Below, in pieces: positions 33,228 to 44,699 of a stretch of 64,000 nucleotides of DNA (the stretch's first letter is position 1; the number at the start of each line of letters is the position of its first letter). A program made the translations under genes and the position numbers. The notes beneath the pieces were generated by a model, which was given only the letters and a program-made list of their open reading frames with translations, made no database searches and had not been told where the DNA came from. Origin of the DNA: Kingdonia uniflora (Eukaryota; Streptophyta; Magnoliopsida; Ranunculales; Circaeasteraceae); NCBI GenBank assembly GCA_014058105.1, contig JACGCM010000715.1, positions 868,001 to 932,000 on the forward strand, given 5' to 3'.

Positions 33228-34305
33228 CTATAAACCAAACTCTCCCTCTACAGAAATAAAAAGGGAAAAGATAAGAATCATCAAAAGCAAAACCAGGGGC
33301 CTCTCATTTGCAATAACAAAACAAACGCACTATACATTAATACCCTAATTATCGCTTTGAAACAAAAACACACACTCATTTTTACAACAAAATATCATCT
33401 TTTTTCTTGCTTGAATTCACTATATAATTACAACTATATTCTATCTCCTTATGATTACTAAGCCACCCCCATTTTTTTCTCTAACCAAGTGACTACATAA
33501 ATGGTGCGCTTATATAAGAATCGACTTCTTTATCTATTTGTAATTATCCAATAAAGATTGGTAGTTTAGTACCGAGTTTATCACCTATGTCACTTTCCTG
33601 TCAAATACACACCTATTAAGTTTTTCCATAAAGCTAGTCCCTTCATTGAAATATCTTCCTACATCCTAGGATATCCTTCTTTTCCCAAAGCCTAAATCTA
33701 GACCTAAATTACCACGTAACTACTTACTTTACTTTTAAGTGTAATTTTTTTTTCTTCTAGAACATTAAATTTCTTCACACAAAATACTCATAGTACCCAG
33801 AAAATCCACTTCACCATCAATTTACAGCAACCCAATATTTCAAAATCAGTTTTGTATTGCTCAGTTTACCTTCTCCTTAAATAACCCACCCTAATACCAA
33901 TTAAAGAATGCCTCTGTCCAGGAAATCTAAATCCAAATCATCCTAATTTTTTGTTTACCAGTTACTCACTTTTCAGTGTAACCTATGGCATAATTTGCAT
34001 CAAATCTCATTTTCCTGACAACCCATTTTTGAAAACTCCCAGATTAAATTTGTACAAATAACATGTTAGGGGCTTTTCATTCCAACCCATCTCTACAAAT
34101 AAGATTTAGAAACAAAATTCTAAATCCAAATAACCCCCACCCACAAAAAACCAAATCATCTCACTTTCAACTATCTCTGATTCCCTGAAAACCCAATCTC
34201 AGAAACTCATCTTGCATACATAATCACAACTAAACTACTTCAATCCAAACTCAAACTCAACAACAACAACAACAAAAACTTGTAAAAGCAAAAGTAAACA
34301 CACAC
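33228..34305 (-). other. 5'UTR intron of the PCRK-like gene
   Basis: A donor after 34306 (ATACAG|GTGTGTG) and an acceptor before 33227 (TTATAG|TTATTT) bracket 1078 bp of T-rich (sense) DNA just upstream of the ATG at 33212. The leader exon 34306 to about 34450 is Gln/Ser-free CT- and GA-mixed DNA with no ORF. Inferred from splice signals only. Confidence 0.5.
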
Positions 34306-34748
34306 CTGTATCTATGTTTCCACAACTGAAGCTTGTTGGATCCAAGAAAAACACCAACTAAACTCCAGAGACAACCTTTTGGAGTGATCTGAAGAGAAAC
34401 CCAGAATCTAAAACGACTAATAATACTAATAAGAATTCAGGGATGACAACAAGCAACACATGACTGACTTTCAGAGACAAGTCGGGACACGTTAGCTACA
34501 AAATAATAATATCAGATCACCAACTTGATATTGAAATCTCATTTAATGAATAGTTGAGGCAACAATAACAGAAGAAATGTGTGAAAACGGTTTTCCTGGA
34601 ATGAGGAAAACTTTCTTTGATTTTTAGTAAAGAAAATGGGAAAAGTCTCGTCATTTTGTATTCAAGGCGTAGGATAAAGTTTGGATTTTACATATTTTCG
34701 TGGAAATTGGATATTAGGGAAAAAATAATATGTCTACCCAAAAAAAAA

Positions 34749-34969
34749 GGAGTCCACCTAGCATAAGCCCCCTACGGCAGGAATCCATATAGGATCCCTA
34801 GATTGCTCAAGCATCTAACAATCACAAACTCATATTTTCTTTTTTGACAAGAAACCTAATGGCTACTCTCAATTTTAGTTTGAGTTTTGTGGTTCATGTT
34901 CTTAGATGCTACGTGAAGCAATTTTTGAGGGGTCTATACAGATGTAGAGGGCTTATACTAGGCAGACTC
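34749..34969. mobile_element. 221-bp MITE in the PCRK upstream region
   Basis: The left arm (34749-34820, agtccacctagcataagccc) and right arm (34898-34969, gggcttatactaggcagact) are inverted copies about 70 bp long. The element is flanked by runs of nine (34740-34748) and eight (34970-34977) A, which may be the target duplication. It lies a few hundred bp upstream of the PCRK leader. Confidence 0.75.
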
Positions 34970-35670
34970 AAAAAAAAGGAGAGAAGACATGGAGACAACA
35001 ATATTTGGGACTTGTAATAACCCCATAGAGGCGCCGCCGAGGAAACCGAGAGGCGTAGCAAAAGATTGAAATTGAATGTGATTAGAAACGTTTTTAGTGA
35101 TTTGGATAATTACTCACCAGCATATATCAAAATATCGAAACTAGTGTATTTATCGACCACTCACCATTCTGATTTTATCACGATATTTTTATCACTCAAT
35201 ATTTTAATCTTTAAAGGAAAGAATCGGTTTATACCAAAGAATCTGTATTTATCAATGATATTTTTGGTATTTTGATGTTTAGCACGATAAATTGTAATGT
35301 TGTTTAAAACGAGTGGATATGTGAAAGAAATATAAGAAAGTATTTAGAAAAATGTCCAAGAAAGAGTTTAGGAGTCTCAAAAAATATGTTTGGAAGGAAA
35401 AAAAATAGTGAAAATAAAATGTGAAGGAATATGAGATAATCATTATTTATTGAGATAATATTTATTACAACTTGGTATGAGCTATTCAATTACAAATTTC
35501 AACTTGAAGTCTAAGAATTGTCTTATAAAGTTATCAATAAACTAATGCATATACGAATGACGCGGCTTCTCAAATTCATTATTTTCCGACTGTTGATTGA
35601 CGTTATAAACATTCCAGCAATACAACTCCCACGTCAAATGCTTAAAATAGATATCCCAATTTCTTATGTG
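34970..35670. other. AT-rich intergenic stretch, no gene seen
   Basis: No supported coding sequence or structured repeat noticed. Confidence 0.5.
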
Positions 35671-35674
35671 GTTC

Positions 35675-36445
35675 TCATACTCTTGTTGTAGTAAATACGA
35701 CATAATATCCAGGGGAGGGCAACCGCTTACAGCGATTACTCTTCAGGAACATATCCATACCCGGATGATAGGTCAATGTATGGATGTTCGTTACCAAAGA
35801 AACTTCTAGACGAGCTAATTTGCTGAGTATCGAAGGGGGACGAATGTAGGTAGTAGCCAATGCCCATGCTCATACTATCAAAGTGTAATAAAAGGGAACC
35901 TGTATCATGACTCCCACGAGATAAACCTTCGCCAAATCTTTATGATCACCCTGTTTGACCTCGTCGATTTCCCTAATTAATTAATATTTGACGGGAACCA
36001 TTATCAGAATCTTGAGTAGCATGATCAAAGTCGGTCTTTATACTAAAAGAAACATAACCCCTATGACTTGAGGGGTAAACACTTTCGACATGATTACCTA
36101 TTCCTCGACTAGTGTTACTGGAGTTATCAGTTGGATTACCAATATTATAACATCCTCCAGTACCATTACCATTGTCACCGTTATCGTTATCGTTATCGTC
36201 ATCGTCATCGTTATCTTCACCTACAGTCTCATCTGGTTCTTGAGTCAGATGAAGGTCGACATCAACTACCTCTAGTATGCAAAATTGGATCGTGTTCATT
36301 GTCTGTTGCAGGAGCCCGCTCTAAGATCATTGATTCGACACCCATTTCGTTGACGGTGTATGGGTCTGGCCCACCTTATGCAAATATGAGACCATCTTCT
36401 TTAAAGTCTTTAAATGGGTGGCCATACCTCTTTTATTATAAATAA
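35675..36445 (-). pseudogene. Unidentified coding remnant with an Asp/Asn-rich run
   Basis: A 108-codon minus-strand ORF (36299-35973) preceded in another frame by coding-like sequence from 36445 (HKVGQTHTPSTKW) and followed by Tyr/Ser/Gly-rich sequence to about 35700. Residues 25-45 are a D/N/G run encoded by a hexanucleotide microsatellite at 36170-36220. The mix of an acidic run and a Ser/Gly/Tyr-rich end recalls the C-terminus of plant hAT-like transposases, but I cannot recognise a diagnostic motif. Stops and frame changes suggest a remnant. Confidence 0.35.
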
Positions 36446-37539
36446 ATCCCATACTCTTTGGGTTTTGAGAATGTTAAAAGTTAAAACCAATTATCTCTTA
36501 ATACCATCAAATTATCATGATGTTTTGGTAATAAATTAATAAAATCATGATACATTAACAGTTTTATGACACAATACTAGGCATTGGTGAACCACTGATA
36601 ATATCACCAAAATACCAAACCGACAAACAAAATTTAAGATATTTATCTAGGTATAATGAATTTATCATGGATATTTTGATCTATGCTCACCAATAAACTG
36701 GTTGAGTTTTTCTTGGAAACATGAATCTAATGGTTAGCATATGTCTAAATTATTGAAAATGTTTACGATCACAAACATCTCACAACTATATATGTAGAGC
36801 ACATACATGTGGGGCTAATGTGAGACTGTGACATTTTTTGGCTCATTTTGGTTTGTTGCAAACATAAGGCAATTAGAGTATCATCAATAGTTGCCTCAAT
36901 ACTTGAAAAAACCCTTGCCACGTATGATTATTCGAGTTTGGAGCCTCCGGCAGTTGTCTCAATGCTTGAAAACCATACTTGAATTTCAAGCTTGCAGCTT
37001 AAATATTGAGTTTGGATTCAGACGCATAAAGACTATGCGCCTGAAACATGTCCTAATCAGGCACATAACACTTATGCGCATGATGATTTGAAGCATGTCG
37101 CCAGGCGTATGAGGCGTATACGCCTGTCAGTCTGACTCCCCAATGGCAAGTTTTACTTTTACCACTCAATTCACTTCACCATCTTCCTTCCATCCCCATA
37201 AAAACCATCCAAAAATACCAACTACATTCTTTTTATTCCCAAACAACTCAACTTTATTGTTCCCAACAACTTTTGCACCTTGTTGGATTCAATCGACAAC
37301 GATCATTTCTATTCGTTCCACCTTGATGACTCTTACACGTCATATCAACCTCTAATGCCTATGGTTACTCCTTCTCAACCTCACCCACTCCGCGAGCTCC
37401 TTTCACTCAAGATGCCAACCCGCAAAGCTCTCAATATCGGATGTATGACCAAAGCGGCTCCCACTACGCCCAAAGCTCCCAATTCTCTCAAAACTCTGGC
37501 TACCATTTTTCTAAAAACCCTCACTTCTCTCAATCATTA

Positions 37540-37858
37540 TGATAGGAATCGTGGTCGTATCCACGACCATGCGTAGCACGTTTCATGCGTCGTGTGTGGG
37601 ACTTTTATTTAGTTATTGTTATTTACTTTAAATTTATGGAATAATAAGACTAGTTTCCTAATTAGATTGGTCTTAGGGTTTCTTTTATGTTAGGTCTCTT
37701 CTCATATAAAATAGAGCCTAAGCGTAGTTTATTTATAATATTAAGTTTAGTGTGAGAGAAGGCTTAACCTTAGATAGAGATTGTAGAGTTTGGGGTAAAT
37801 CTCATGGACTTAATATTACTCAATATTAATTTATCTTCCCCGCACGTAGTTTTTAACA
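37540..37858 (+). repeat. 5' LTR of the outer LTR element
   Basis: It starts TGATAGGAATCG and ends TAACA. An internal TATAAAAT near 37704 is a likely promoter box. Boundaries are set by comparison with the copy at 56216-56581. Confidence 0.75.
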
Positions 37859-37860
37859 AA

Positions 37861-37877
37861 TTGGTACCAGAGCTAGC
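37861..37877 (+). other. Primer binding site of the outer LTR element
   Basis: ttggtaccagagctagc follows the LTR by two bases and resembles the initiator-Met-tRNA site. Confidence 0.7.
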
Positions 37878-38149
37878 AAGATTTTATGAGAGAATTTTCT
37901 TATTCTTCTATACTACAGTGATTTCTTGGTTGCAAAAATGATTTCTGTATCTGCTATAGTGATTTCTATGTTGCTATGTTGCTACAGTAACAATGATTTA
38001 TGCTGCAACAATGTTAAACCAAGAAGATTTAGAAGGATTATGGGACAGGTTTGGGTAGAAAGACTGCGAAGTAGAATACTGATAATACCATATCAAATCG
38101 AGATGTAGAATATAGGGATTTTAGATTGTCGTTCACTTTCTGAAGGTAA

Positions 38150-39269
38150 CTAAAAATAGCTTATAAAAATTATGTTATGAAAAACAATGATAAATTAGCA
38201 GGACGTACGTTTATGACAATTATTAAGAGAGCTAAGGCTTAGATTTCACCACCACCTTTAGCATTCAATCTAGATTTAACTATGAATTCCCAACTCATGA
38301 AGATTTAATAATAGCAACACAAAAGTAATTCATTGTTTTTTATAAAAAAGAATAATTTTACCATCTCATAATATATGAATCTAATGATCATTAAAAACAC
38401 ACAACATTAAAGATATTGCTAAATATGTCGTGCTAATCGATGTCTCATTAAGAAAATATACATCATAAGAGTTCAAATTATTTAGAATATGCAAACTTTG
38501 TATGATCAAGGTAAATATGGATTATATCACTAGATAATAACCCATTAAACCGTTTTAATCAATATAAAGAAAATGAATTTAACAATAAGCTCATAATGGA
38601 ATTCTTTATCAAAACATAGATTAAATACTAATGATGGTGGCTACATCCTTACCTTAGCAAGGATTTAGCCGACCATGATTATTATAACACAAACAATTAG
38701 AAGAGATGAATAAAAATACATGGAGAGAAAAATAAAAATAATTTATTAATTGTAAAAGGACTTACAAAAAAGTGATCTAGAAATTACAACCAAGCTCCAA
38801 GCTTCTTCAATAATTCTCTCTCTCAAGCTATGCTCTTCAACTCTAAAAAATTGGATGCTCATTCATGGTCAAGACCTCTCCTTTTATAGATGAAGGAAAG
38901 TGTTACATGTTTAGTAAAAGATTATTTTCACCAAATCAAATATAATCGAATTTTAGAATTTATTCATAAATATATACTCAATATAAAAATCTGAAAAAAT
39001 TCTATAAAATATCCTCACATATTGGCAACTTCTACAAAAAGTTTTAGAATTTTTAGAGGAATATAAACCTGCCTGTTTATCACATATCCACAACTACTAT
39101 TTTCTTGAAGATTCTATTCTCAGTGAAATATTCATTATACTCAATAAAATCTTCCTAGTCATAATAAAATATTTTTAATATGTCAAATATTCTCTTGATT
39201 TGCTCTTGAGATTTGTTTTTTATTGGAGATGCTCTGAGATATAGCTTAGATAGATGGTATTCTCCAACA
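38150..39269 (-). repeat. Probable minus-strand LTR fragment inside the outer element
   Basis: On the minus strand it starts TGTTGGAGAATACC (39269). It carries TATAAAAGG near 38888 followed by an Arg/Gln-free CT- and GA-mixed leader, as expected of an LTR. The other end and target duplication were not found, so size and nature are uncertain. Confidence 0.35.
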
Positions 39270-39822
39270 GTTGTAGCTTTAGCACTCAAATTCAGCTTTT
39301 TGTACACACTTATCAAACATAACCTGAAACAATAATAATAATAAAATGAGGTCTACAGTCCTTAAATAAGTAGGGTAAAATAGGCATTTTTACACTCCCA
39401 TCAAATACTAAATGGAAAATTGGATAGCATAAAGATTAGAAAATGATGAATACATACTTTATTGGAAAGAAGCCAATGAAGTATGGATTCCAAATCGCCA
39501 TGGATTGTAAATGTTTTTATGTTTAAAAAAAGATTTGATAAGGGAGGTGTCAGAGATGTTTGAGAACTCTAATAAGATTGAAGCGGGAGTTGTGACAAAG
39601 AATTAGAAGAAATTTGATGGAGATGGCTTGAAGATGAAATACCATGAAGAGACGACGGAGAGAGAGGTTCACCATGCGATTGATCTAGTAGGTGGAAAAG
39701 GTGAAGACGTGTCGAAGAGTATTTGATTAAAGTCTGACGAGGAGATTACGACATTGATGTGAGAGGTTCACATGATCAATGATTTCCAATTGTCAAGAAG
39801 CCCACCCAAAGAAGACCAAACT

Positions 39823-40386
39823 TGTAATAGCCTAATTCTGAGATACGGATTTAGCCTTTACACCAAATATATCTAGAGCATTCAAGAATAACAGACAATA
39901 AACAACAAGACTGTTTAGCGTGAAAAACCTTTGAATAAGTTAAAAATCACGACCTCTCCTGAGGATTTTGAAAAAGAGATGATCTTATTGAGATTGCTAG
40001 TGTATTACAATAAACGATTTAGAATATTTGATGATAGAGTATAAACTTTTCTAAGGTGATCATTCTGTCCCTCATCCGCAGTTCTCCCGGTCCTCTTATA
40101 GGTTCTCTAATATGACTGTTTGATGACCATAAAGTTCCTTAATGATGGACATTGCAAAGTGAGTGCGAGATATTCTTTGACCAGGTTGTATAACATTCTG
40201 ACCTTTGCTATTGTACAATGGCTCTATTGCTGACTGTATACTTCGCGCAGGTCAAGCTGCTAGTGTAGAGGTTGAAAGTGATGTCTCGAACTGGGGAAAG
40301 TTTGGCTTCATCTTTAGCAGTGCTTCCTATATGCTGATAAGATCGAGGGTAAGGTTTGAGTTCGAGATACGAAATAAGTTATTACA
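39823..40386 (-). repeat. 3' LTR of the gypsy element (564 bp)
   Basis: Same length and close identity with 54915-55478; plus-strand ends TGTAATAGCC and TTATTACA. The next 230 bp inside the element contain a second diverged copy of the sequence around the LTR edge (40350-40440 against 40530-40615). Confidence 0.9.
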
Positions 40387-40861
40387 AGATGGCTCTCAAC
40401 CGATAGCACGAGGTGTTATTAAGGATGAGTGGTATTGGTTGAGAAACTCGTTTTGTACATGTTTGTGATTGTGCCACATGTTCCATAGTTGAGGTCGAAA
40501 GTTCGTTTATAGTTCGAAGATGAAGCATGAGCTCGCAATGCGGAATAAGCCACTACAACCGCCCCTCTCAGCCAACAGTACGAGAATGATTGTAGGTAAG
40601 TGGTGTTGGTTGAGAAGTGTCATTAAATGTTGTAGTTATGTCTGAGGTTCATTTCCAATATCAATTCATGAATCTCTGTTGGTGTCTGTTGGGTTTCCTA
40701 GAACTAATGACTATAGTCAGATATTGTTGCATGGGGAATCCATTTGGCGTTGGGAAGTTGTAGAGTCTACTTTAAATGCTGATCTGGGTATAAAAGGCAA
40801 CTCTGAGTTAAGTTTTGAGGAGAAAACCCTTCATCTTTGATTTCTTTCTCATTGTTTTCTT

Positions 40862-41209
40862 GTGGTGACAATAGTGACGACTAGGACTCAGGCCTTAGAG
40901 TCTAGGATCAAAAGGAAGATGGAAGAATTACGTATCAGGTATTTTGGTTATCAACCGATACATCTACCTACTCCAATTCCCGTGTCTCCCACTTTTTATC
41001 GTATGTCTTATGAAGAAGTGATGGAGGCAGAGGATGATTACTACCAAATGGTATGTTTTCATTACTTGGTGACATCTGAGGCAGAACATTATAACGGCCT
41101 TCGTCTGCTGGCAGAGGAGGCTGTTACAACTGAAGATGAAGCAGCAGGCGTTCGGCCGAGGGAGTCTCGTCGATATCCTGCTAACGAGTGGGTCTTGTTA
41201 AAAAAATGA
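40862..41209 (+). CDS. Small ORF antisense to gypsy pol, copy A
   Basis: 115 codons, from the ATG at 40862 with ELRIRYFGYQPI near the start, a Pro-rich patch, then an acidic helical part (YEEVMEAEDDYYQM, HYNGLRLLAEEA). It is followed at about 41490 by an AATAAAATAT signal. It resembles the ORF at 41948-42279 in order of motifs. Function unknown; intact as read. Confidence 0.4.
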   Translation: MVTIVTTRTQALESRIKRKMEELRIRYFGYQPIHLPTPIPVSPTFYRMSYEEVMEAEDDYYQMVCFHYLVTSEAEHYNGLRLLAEEAVTTEDEAAGVRPRESRRYPANEWVLLKK

Positions 41210-41947
41210 GGCCTTCCTTCTGTCTTTAGCATGCGGGGAAGTGAGGAGGATGCAGAGGATCATTTTCTTCTATGGACCATAGTTCTTTGGCTATAAAGAA
41301 GATCTTTCATCTGTGAAAACTATTTTTTACTTCCTTGCGTCTTGTAGTATGGGATCAAAGTTTGGGGTCTGCTTCTTCTGTGAACTGTTCGTGCCAGGAA
41401 AAGGATTTCGAGCTAAAACTTGATGTAAATTGAAGTAATATGTAAAATCTCTGTTGTAAAATATTCTGTAAGAGTAACTTTCGGACTGAATAAAATATAT
41501 GTTTTTTCTTATGATGATACCGTGTCTTCGAGCTTGGTTGTTTTCCCTTTTTGTTTGTACCATAGGCGTTAGTAATATAGATAAGTAGGTGTCAAGGGTA
41601 TGAAGGGAAAAATTTGTAGTAAGAGGTGAGGGAAAATTTAGAGAAGGTCGAGTTGTTGGTTCGAACTGGAAGTCTCATTTTTATGCGAGTTGTGTGACAG
41701 GGTTGAGATGGAGTTATGTGTGTGACTGTCTGGCTAGCTGTCATCATGGTTGTTACCATGTACGTGTCTGAGGAGATATTTTATGTTGTAGGGTAATGAG
41801 TTGTCACTACATTTTGCATAAATATTCCGTTGTTCTAGAGATGTTCGTACCAATATTTTTTAAGGAAAATCTGTGGGGTGATTGATTCTGCGGAGATCTT
41901 CCTTTGTCTATAAGTAGGGATTTCTTGCTGTTGTTACTTGTATAGTT

Positions 41948-42279
41948 ATGGAGCTGTTGTGTTCGAGCATGGTGAGGACTCATTCTCAACATACGCAGCA
42001 GACGGCGGATGGCCGGTTTCATATCAAGGTTGCGGAGCTCCGTGAACGTTATTTTCATCACTTGCCGTATGATGCCTTCCGGAATGGCCGTTGAATCTAG
42101 TTGGCTTGGATGGTGAAGGCAGGCGTATCGAGCAGGATCACTTTGTTTGGTACAACATTTTTTGTAAGTCTCTATTAGATCCCTGTGTGCGAGAACTAAC
42201 TGCTCGACAGCTCGCATACAATAAGATCGTAGAAGAAGATGCAAGGGTAGTGAATGGGGAGTTAATTCTGTATAGGTAA
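41948..42279 (+). pseudogene. Small ORF antisense to gypsy pol, copy B
   Basis: It begins with MELLCSSMVRTHS near 41948, has ELRERYFHHLPYD aligned with copy A, and then a stop or frame break near 42093. It goes on with RIEQDHFVWYNIFCKSLL and RELTARQLAYNKIVEE, to a stop at 42277-42279. A signal gattgaataaaatatt lies at about 42440, like that after copy A. It looks like a diverged duplicate of copy A with a break. Confidence 0.4.
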
Positions 42280-43325
42280 CCGAACCATCGGGGTTGCTTC
42301 AGATATAACTGGGGAGCTCGGTGAGCTCTAGGTCGTGAGATTAAAAGTAATATGTTTTATAGTAGTATTATGTGGTGGAGTTTTGAATAAATGTAATATG
42401 AGAGATCGTGAGAGAATAAAGTATGTGATGTTTCGATCTGATTGAATAAAATATTATGTTATATTTGTTGTGTACGGATGTTGTGTATGACAGCTGTAGG
42501 ATTTTAACAACTGTAGGGATATCTTTGAATTTTAAAAATTGAGCTATTTTAGGAAAGTTTGTACGATCTTGGTAGAGTATAAGTAAGATGATTAGTCGTT
42601 TTGGTACTGGGCTAAAAAAGGTGTAGGGTTGGTGATGGTAGATAACAGAGATAAACGTGATGGTGGCAAACGTTATTACAGAAGTTATGATGATGCTGTA
42701 AAATGAAAAGATGTGCCTTTAGCAACAGTGGGGATGACTGACACGTGTCAAAAGGAGCCGTCATTTCATAAACTGAAGGAGAGTATAAAAGCTTGTCTCT
42801 CTCTCCCTTATAAATTGTCTACAGTTTCAGAGATAGAAAAAAGTGGTACGCATATCATTGCCAATGAGAGGATGTGTTTGAGTGTTGATTGTGCTTTTGA
42901 GAAGGCCAATTGCATCGGGTGATATGAGGTTGTCAGAGAGGCGACGAGAATGCTCGTATTCGAAGATACCGCCGGGTAAAGCAGAAGATTGTTGTTCAGC
43001 AAGTACAGGTTGATGATGAAAATACTTTTATCTGTTTGATTTTGTAAGTATTTTATGTTATATAGTAATTTATAGACGTTAGTAATCTGTATAGTTGGTT
43101 TTAGAAACTAGAGTTTTGAGGGGATTTTGAAATAAAATAAAATTAAAAGAAATTCTGTAATGCAAGATTTGTGGTATATGTTGTTTTTAGATAGATAAAA
43201 TGCGTTTGCTGGAGAAGAAGATAGAAATTTGAAATGATTTGATTTTGGCTTTTTGTTTTGGGATTTAGGGAAATAGACGTGTTGACTGGGTAGAAGATGG
43301 GTCTGTTTATTTTATTTGTAACGCA

Positions 43326-43586
43326 GTGATAATGATAAAAAAATGTCTCTATATCTGTAGGTTTAGTATGCGTTCTAAACCCAGTATTCATGTTAGTAAG
43401 TTTGTAGTCTTGTCTGATTATGAAGAAACATTGTCTTCGGGGAGGGGGAACGAGTGTAGTGTACTGGAGGAAACTGTTAATAGTGTAGGGGAGACGATAG
43501 AGGTTGTGGGGCCTATTAGATCTGAGGGCGTGAAAGATAAGGAGGACAAAAGGGATAAAGAGAGAGTCCTTATCATAAACCCATAG
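43326..43586 (+). CDS. Short charged ORF antisense to gypsy pol
   Basis: 86 codons with a Ser/Glu-rich middle and a Lys/Asp/Arg-rich end (KDKEDKRDKERV). No known family. Probably a linker exon or decayed part of the antisense gene. Confidence 0.25.
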   Translation: MIMIKKCLYICRFSMRSKPSIHVSKFVVLSDYEETLSSGRGNECSVLEETVNSVGETIEVVGPIRSEGVKDKEDKRDKERVLIINP

Positions 43587-43809
43587 GGGGTGGATGTAGG
43601 GAAAGAGTATTTGAGATATATAAAGAAATGCTCGGGAGAGTAGGGAAGGTATGCGGGGGACCAAGGTCTCTAGTTCAGGACCTATGTCTCCGAAAAAGGG
43701 GGAAAGCAATATATTATCAAGTTCCATGTTTGGAAAAGTGGAAGAAGAATAGAGGTATTAATTAGGGGGTTAGCTTATCGTATTACAATAAACTTGGGTT
43801 ATCAGGCCC

Positions 43810-44450
43810 AAGTGGGGGGGGGGTTATGTTTCTTAAATTAGGTCGCCTATGGCCTTAGAATTTTGTTGACCTACTTTCAAAAAGGGGTTATGAATGCGTT
43901 ATAGTGCTGCCCTACCCAATTGAATGGGAATGTGTATGAGATGTTGTGGGTATGTGAGGCGCTGAACGAAAAATGGAGGAAGGAAAGGACTGCGAAGCAT
44001 TTCACAGCTGAAGATGTTTTGAAGTTTTACAAATTTAAGTATATGGAGGGTCGAAACAGTGGTTACCTGTATAGTGACTCGGCTAGGCTGAATTTGTTTG
44101 ATTTTGAGTCGGCGGGTAAACCATGAAACGACCACCTTGTATGGGTTGAGGGTAGTTGCTTGCAGGTTCCAGATGAACCAGCGCTTGAGCTGAACCATAG
44201 ATATTTTAATCCGAGTAAGTAATGCTGACCAACCTTCGAATAGTTGATAGCTATGTTTGCATGTTGTGTAACTGATATTCTATTCCTTTTATTTGGCAGA
44301 GCCCAAACCGTTGGCTACTCCGGATAAGACTTGTCTATTTGATTGTGTTACTCACGACCAGGACGAGCTAACTGAGGTACTCAGTGAATTGGGTATCCAA
44401 AGGCATAAAAGAGTAGATTCAATAGTGCCAAAAGTTTAGCGAGCTCAAGA
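43810..44450 (+). pseudogene. Gypsy-type putative transposase domain (Transposase_28-like), antisense to pol
   Basis: Reading across stops, the sequence shows VAYGLR, FQKGVMNAL, CPTQLNGNVYEMLWV, ALNEKWRKERTAKHFTAEDV, FYKFKYMEGRNSGYLYS and NDHLVWVEGS. This order of motifs is that of the plant domain annotated as putative gypsy-type transposon/transposase (PF04195-like). It is normally found on an extra ORF of Ty3/gypsy elements, not on pol. A stop at 44124-44126 and possible introns (GT near 44210, AG near 44300) break it. The identification rests on recalled family pattern and has not been searched. Confidence 0.5.
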
Positions 44451-44699
44451 AAAATGAGCTATGGCCAAAAGGAAGGTTGTAGAGACTGTTTCTGACTTGC
44501 TTAGTCTTCCACCTTTTGTTCCTCAGATTACCAAGCGGCTTACTCGTAAAGGCTGAAAGTTAGTACAGCAAAGCGGCTCAGCGGTTGAGGTTGTGCCCAC
44601 AAAATAAGAGATCGCAAATCTTGTTGCTGGTGGTGGGCAGGAAAAACCTAAACTGAGCGTGTCTGCGCTTGGGGACGTTGAGAAGAGTCTGAAGAGAAA

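Noticed and set aside
43143..43727. 194-codon minus-strand ORF
   Set aside because: Low-complexity Leu/Ile/Tyr/Phe-rich translation, opposite the antisense block, without domain similarity; probably chance.
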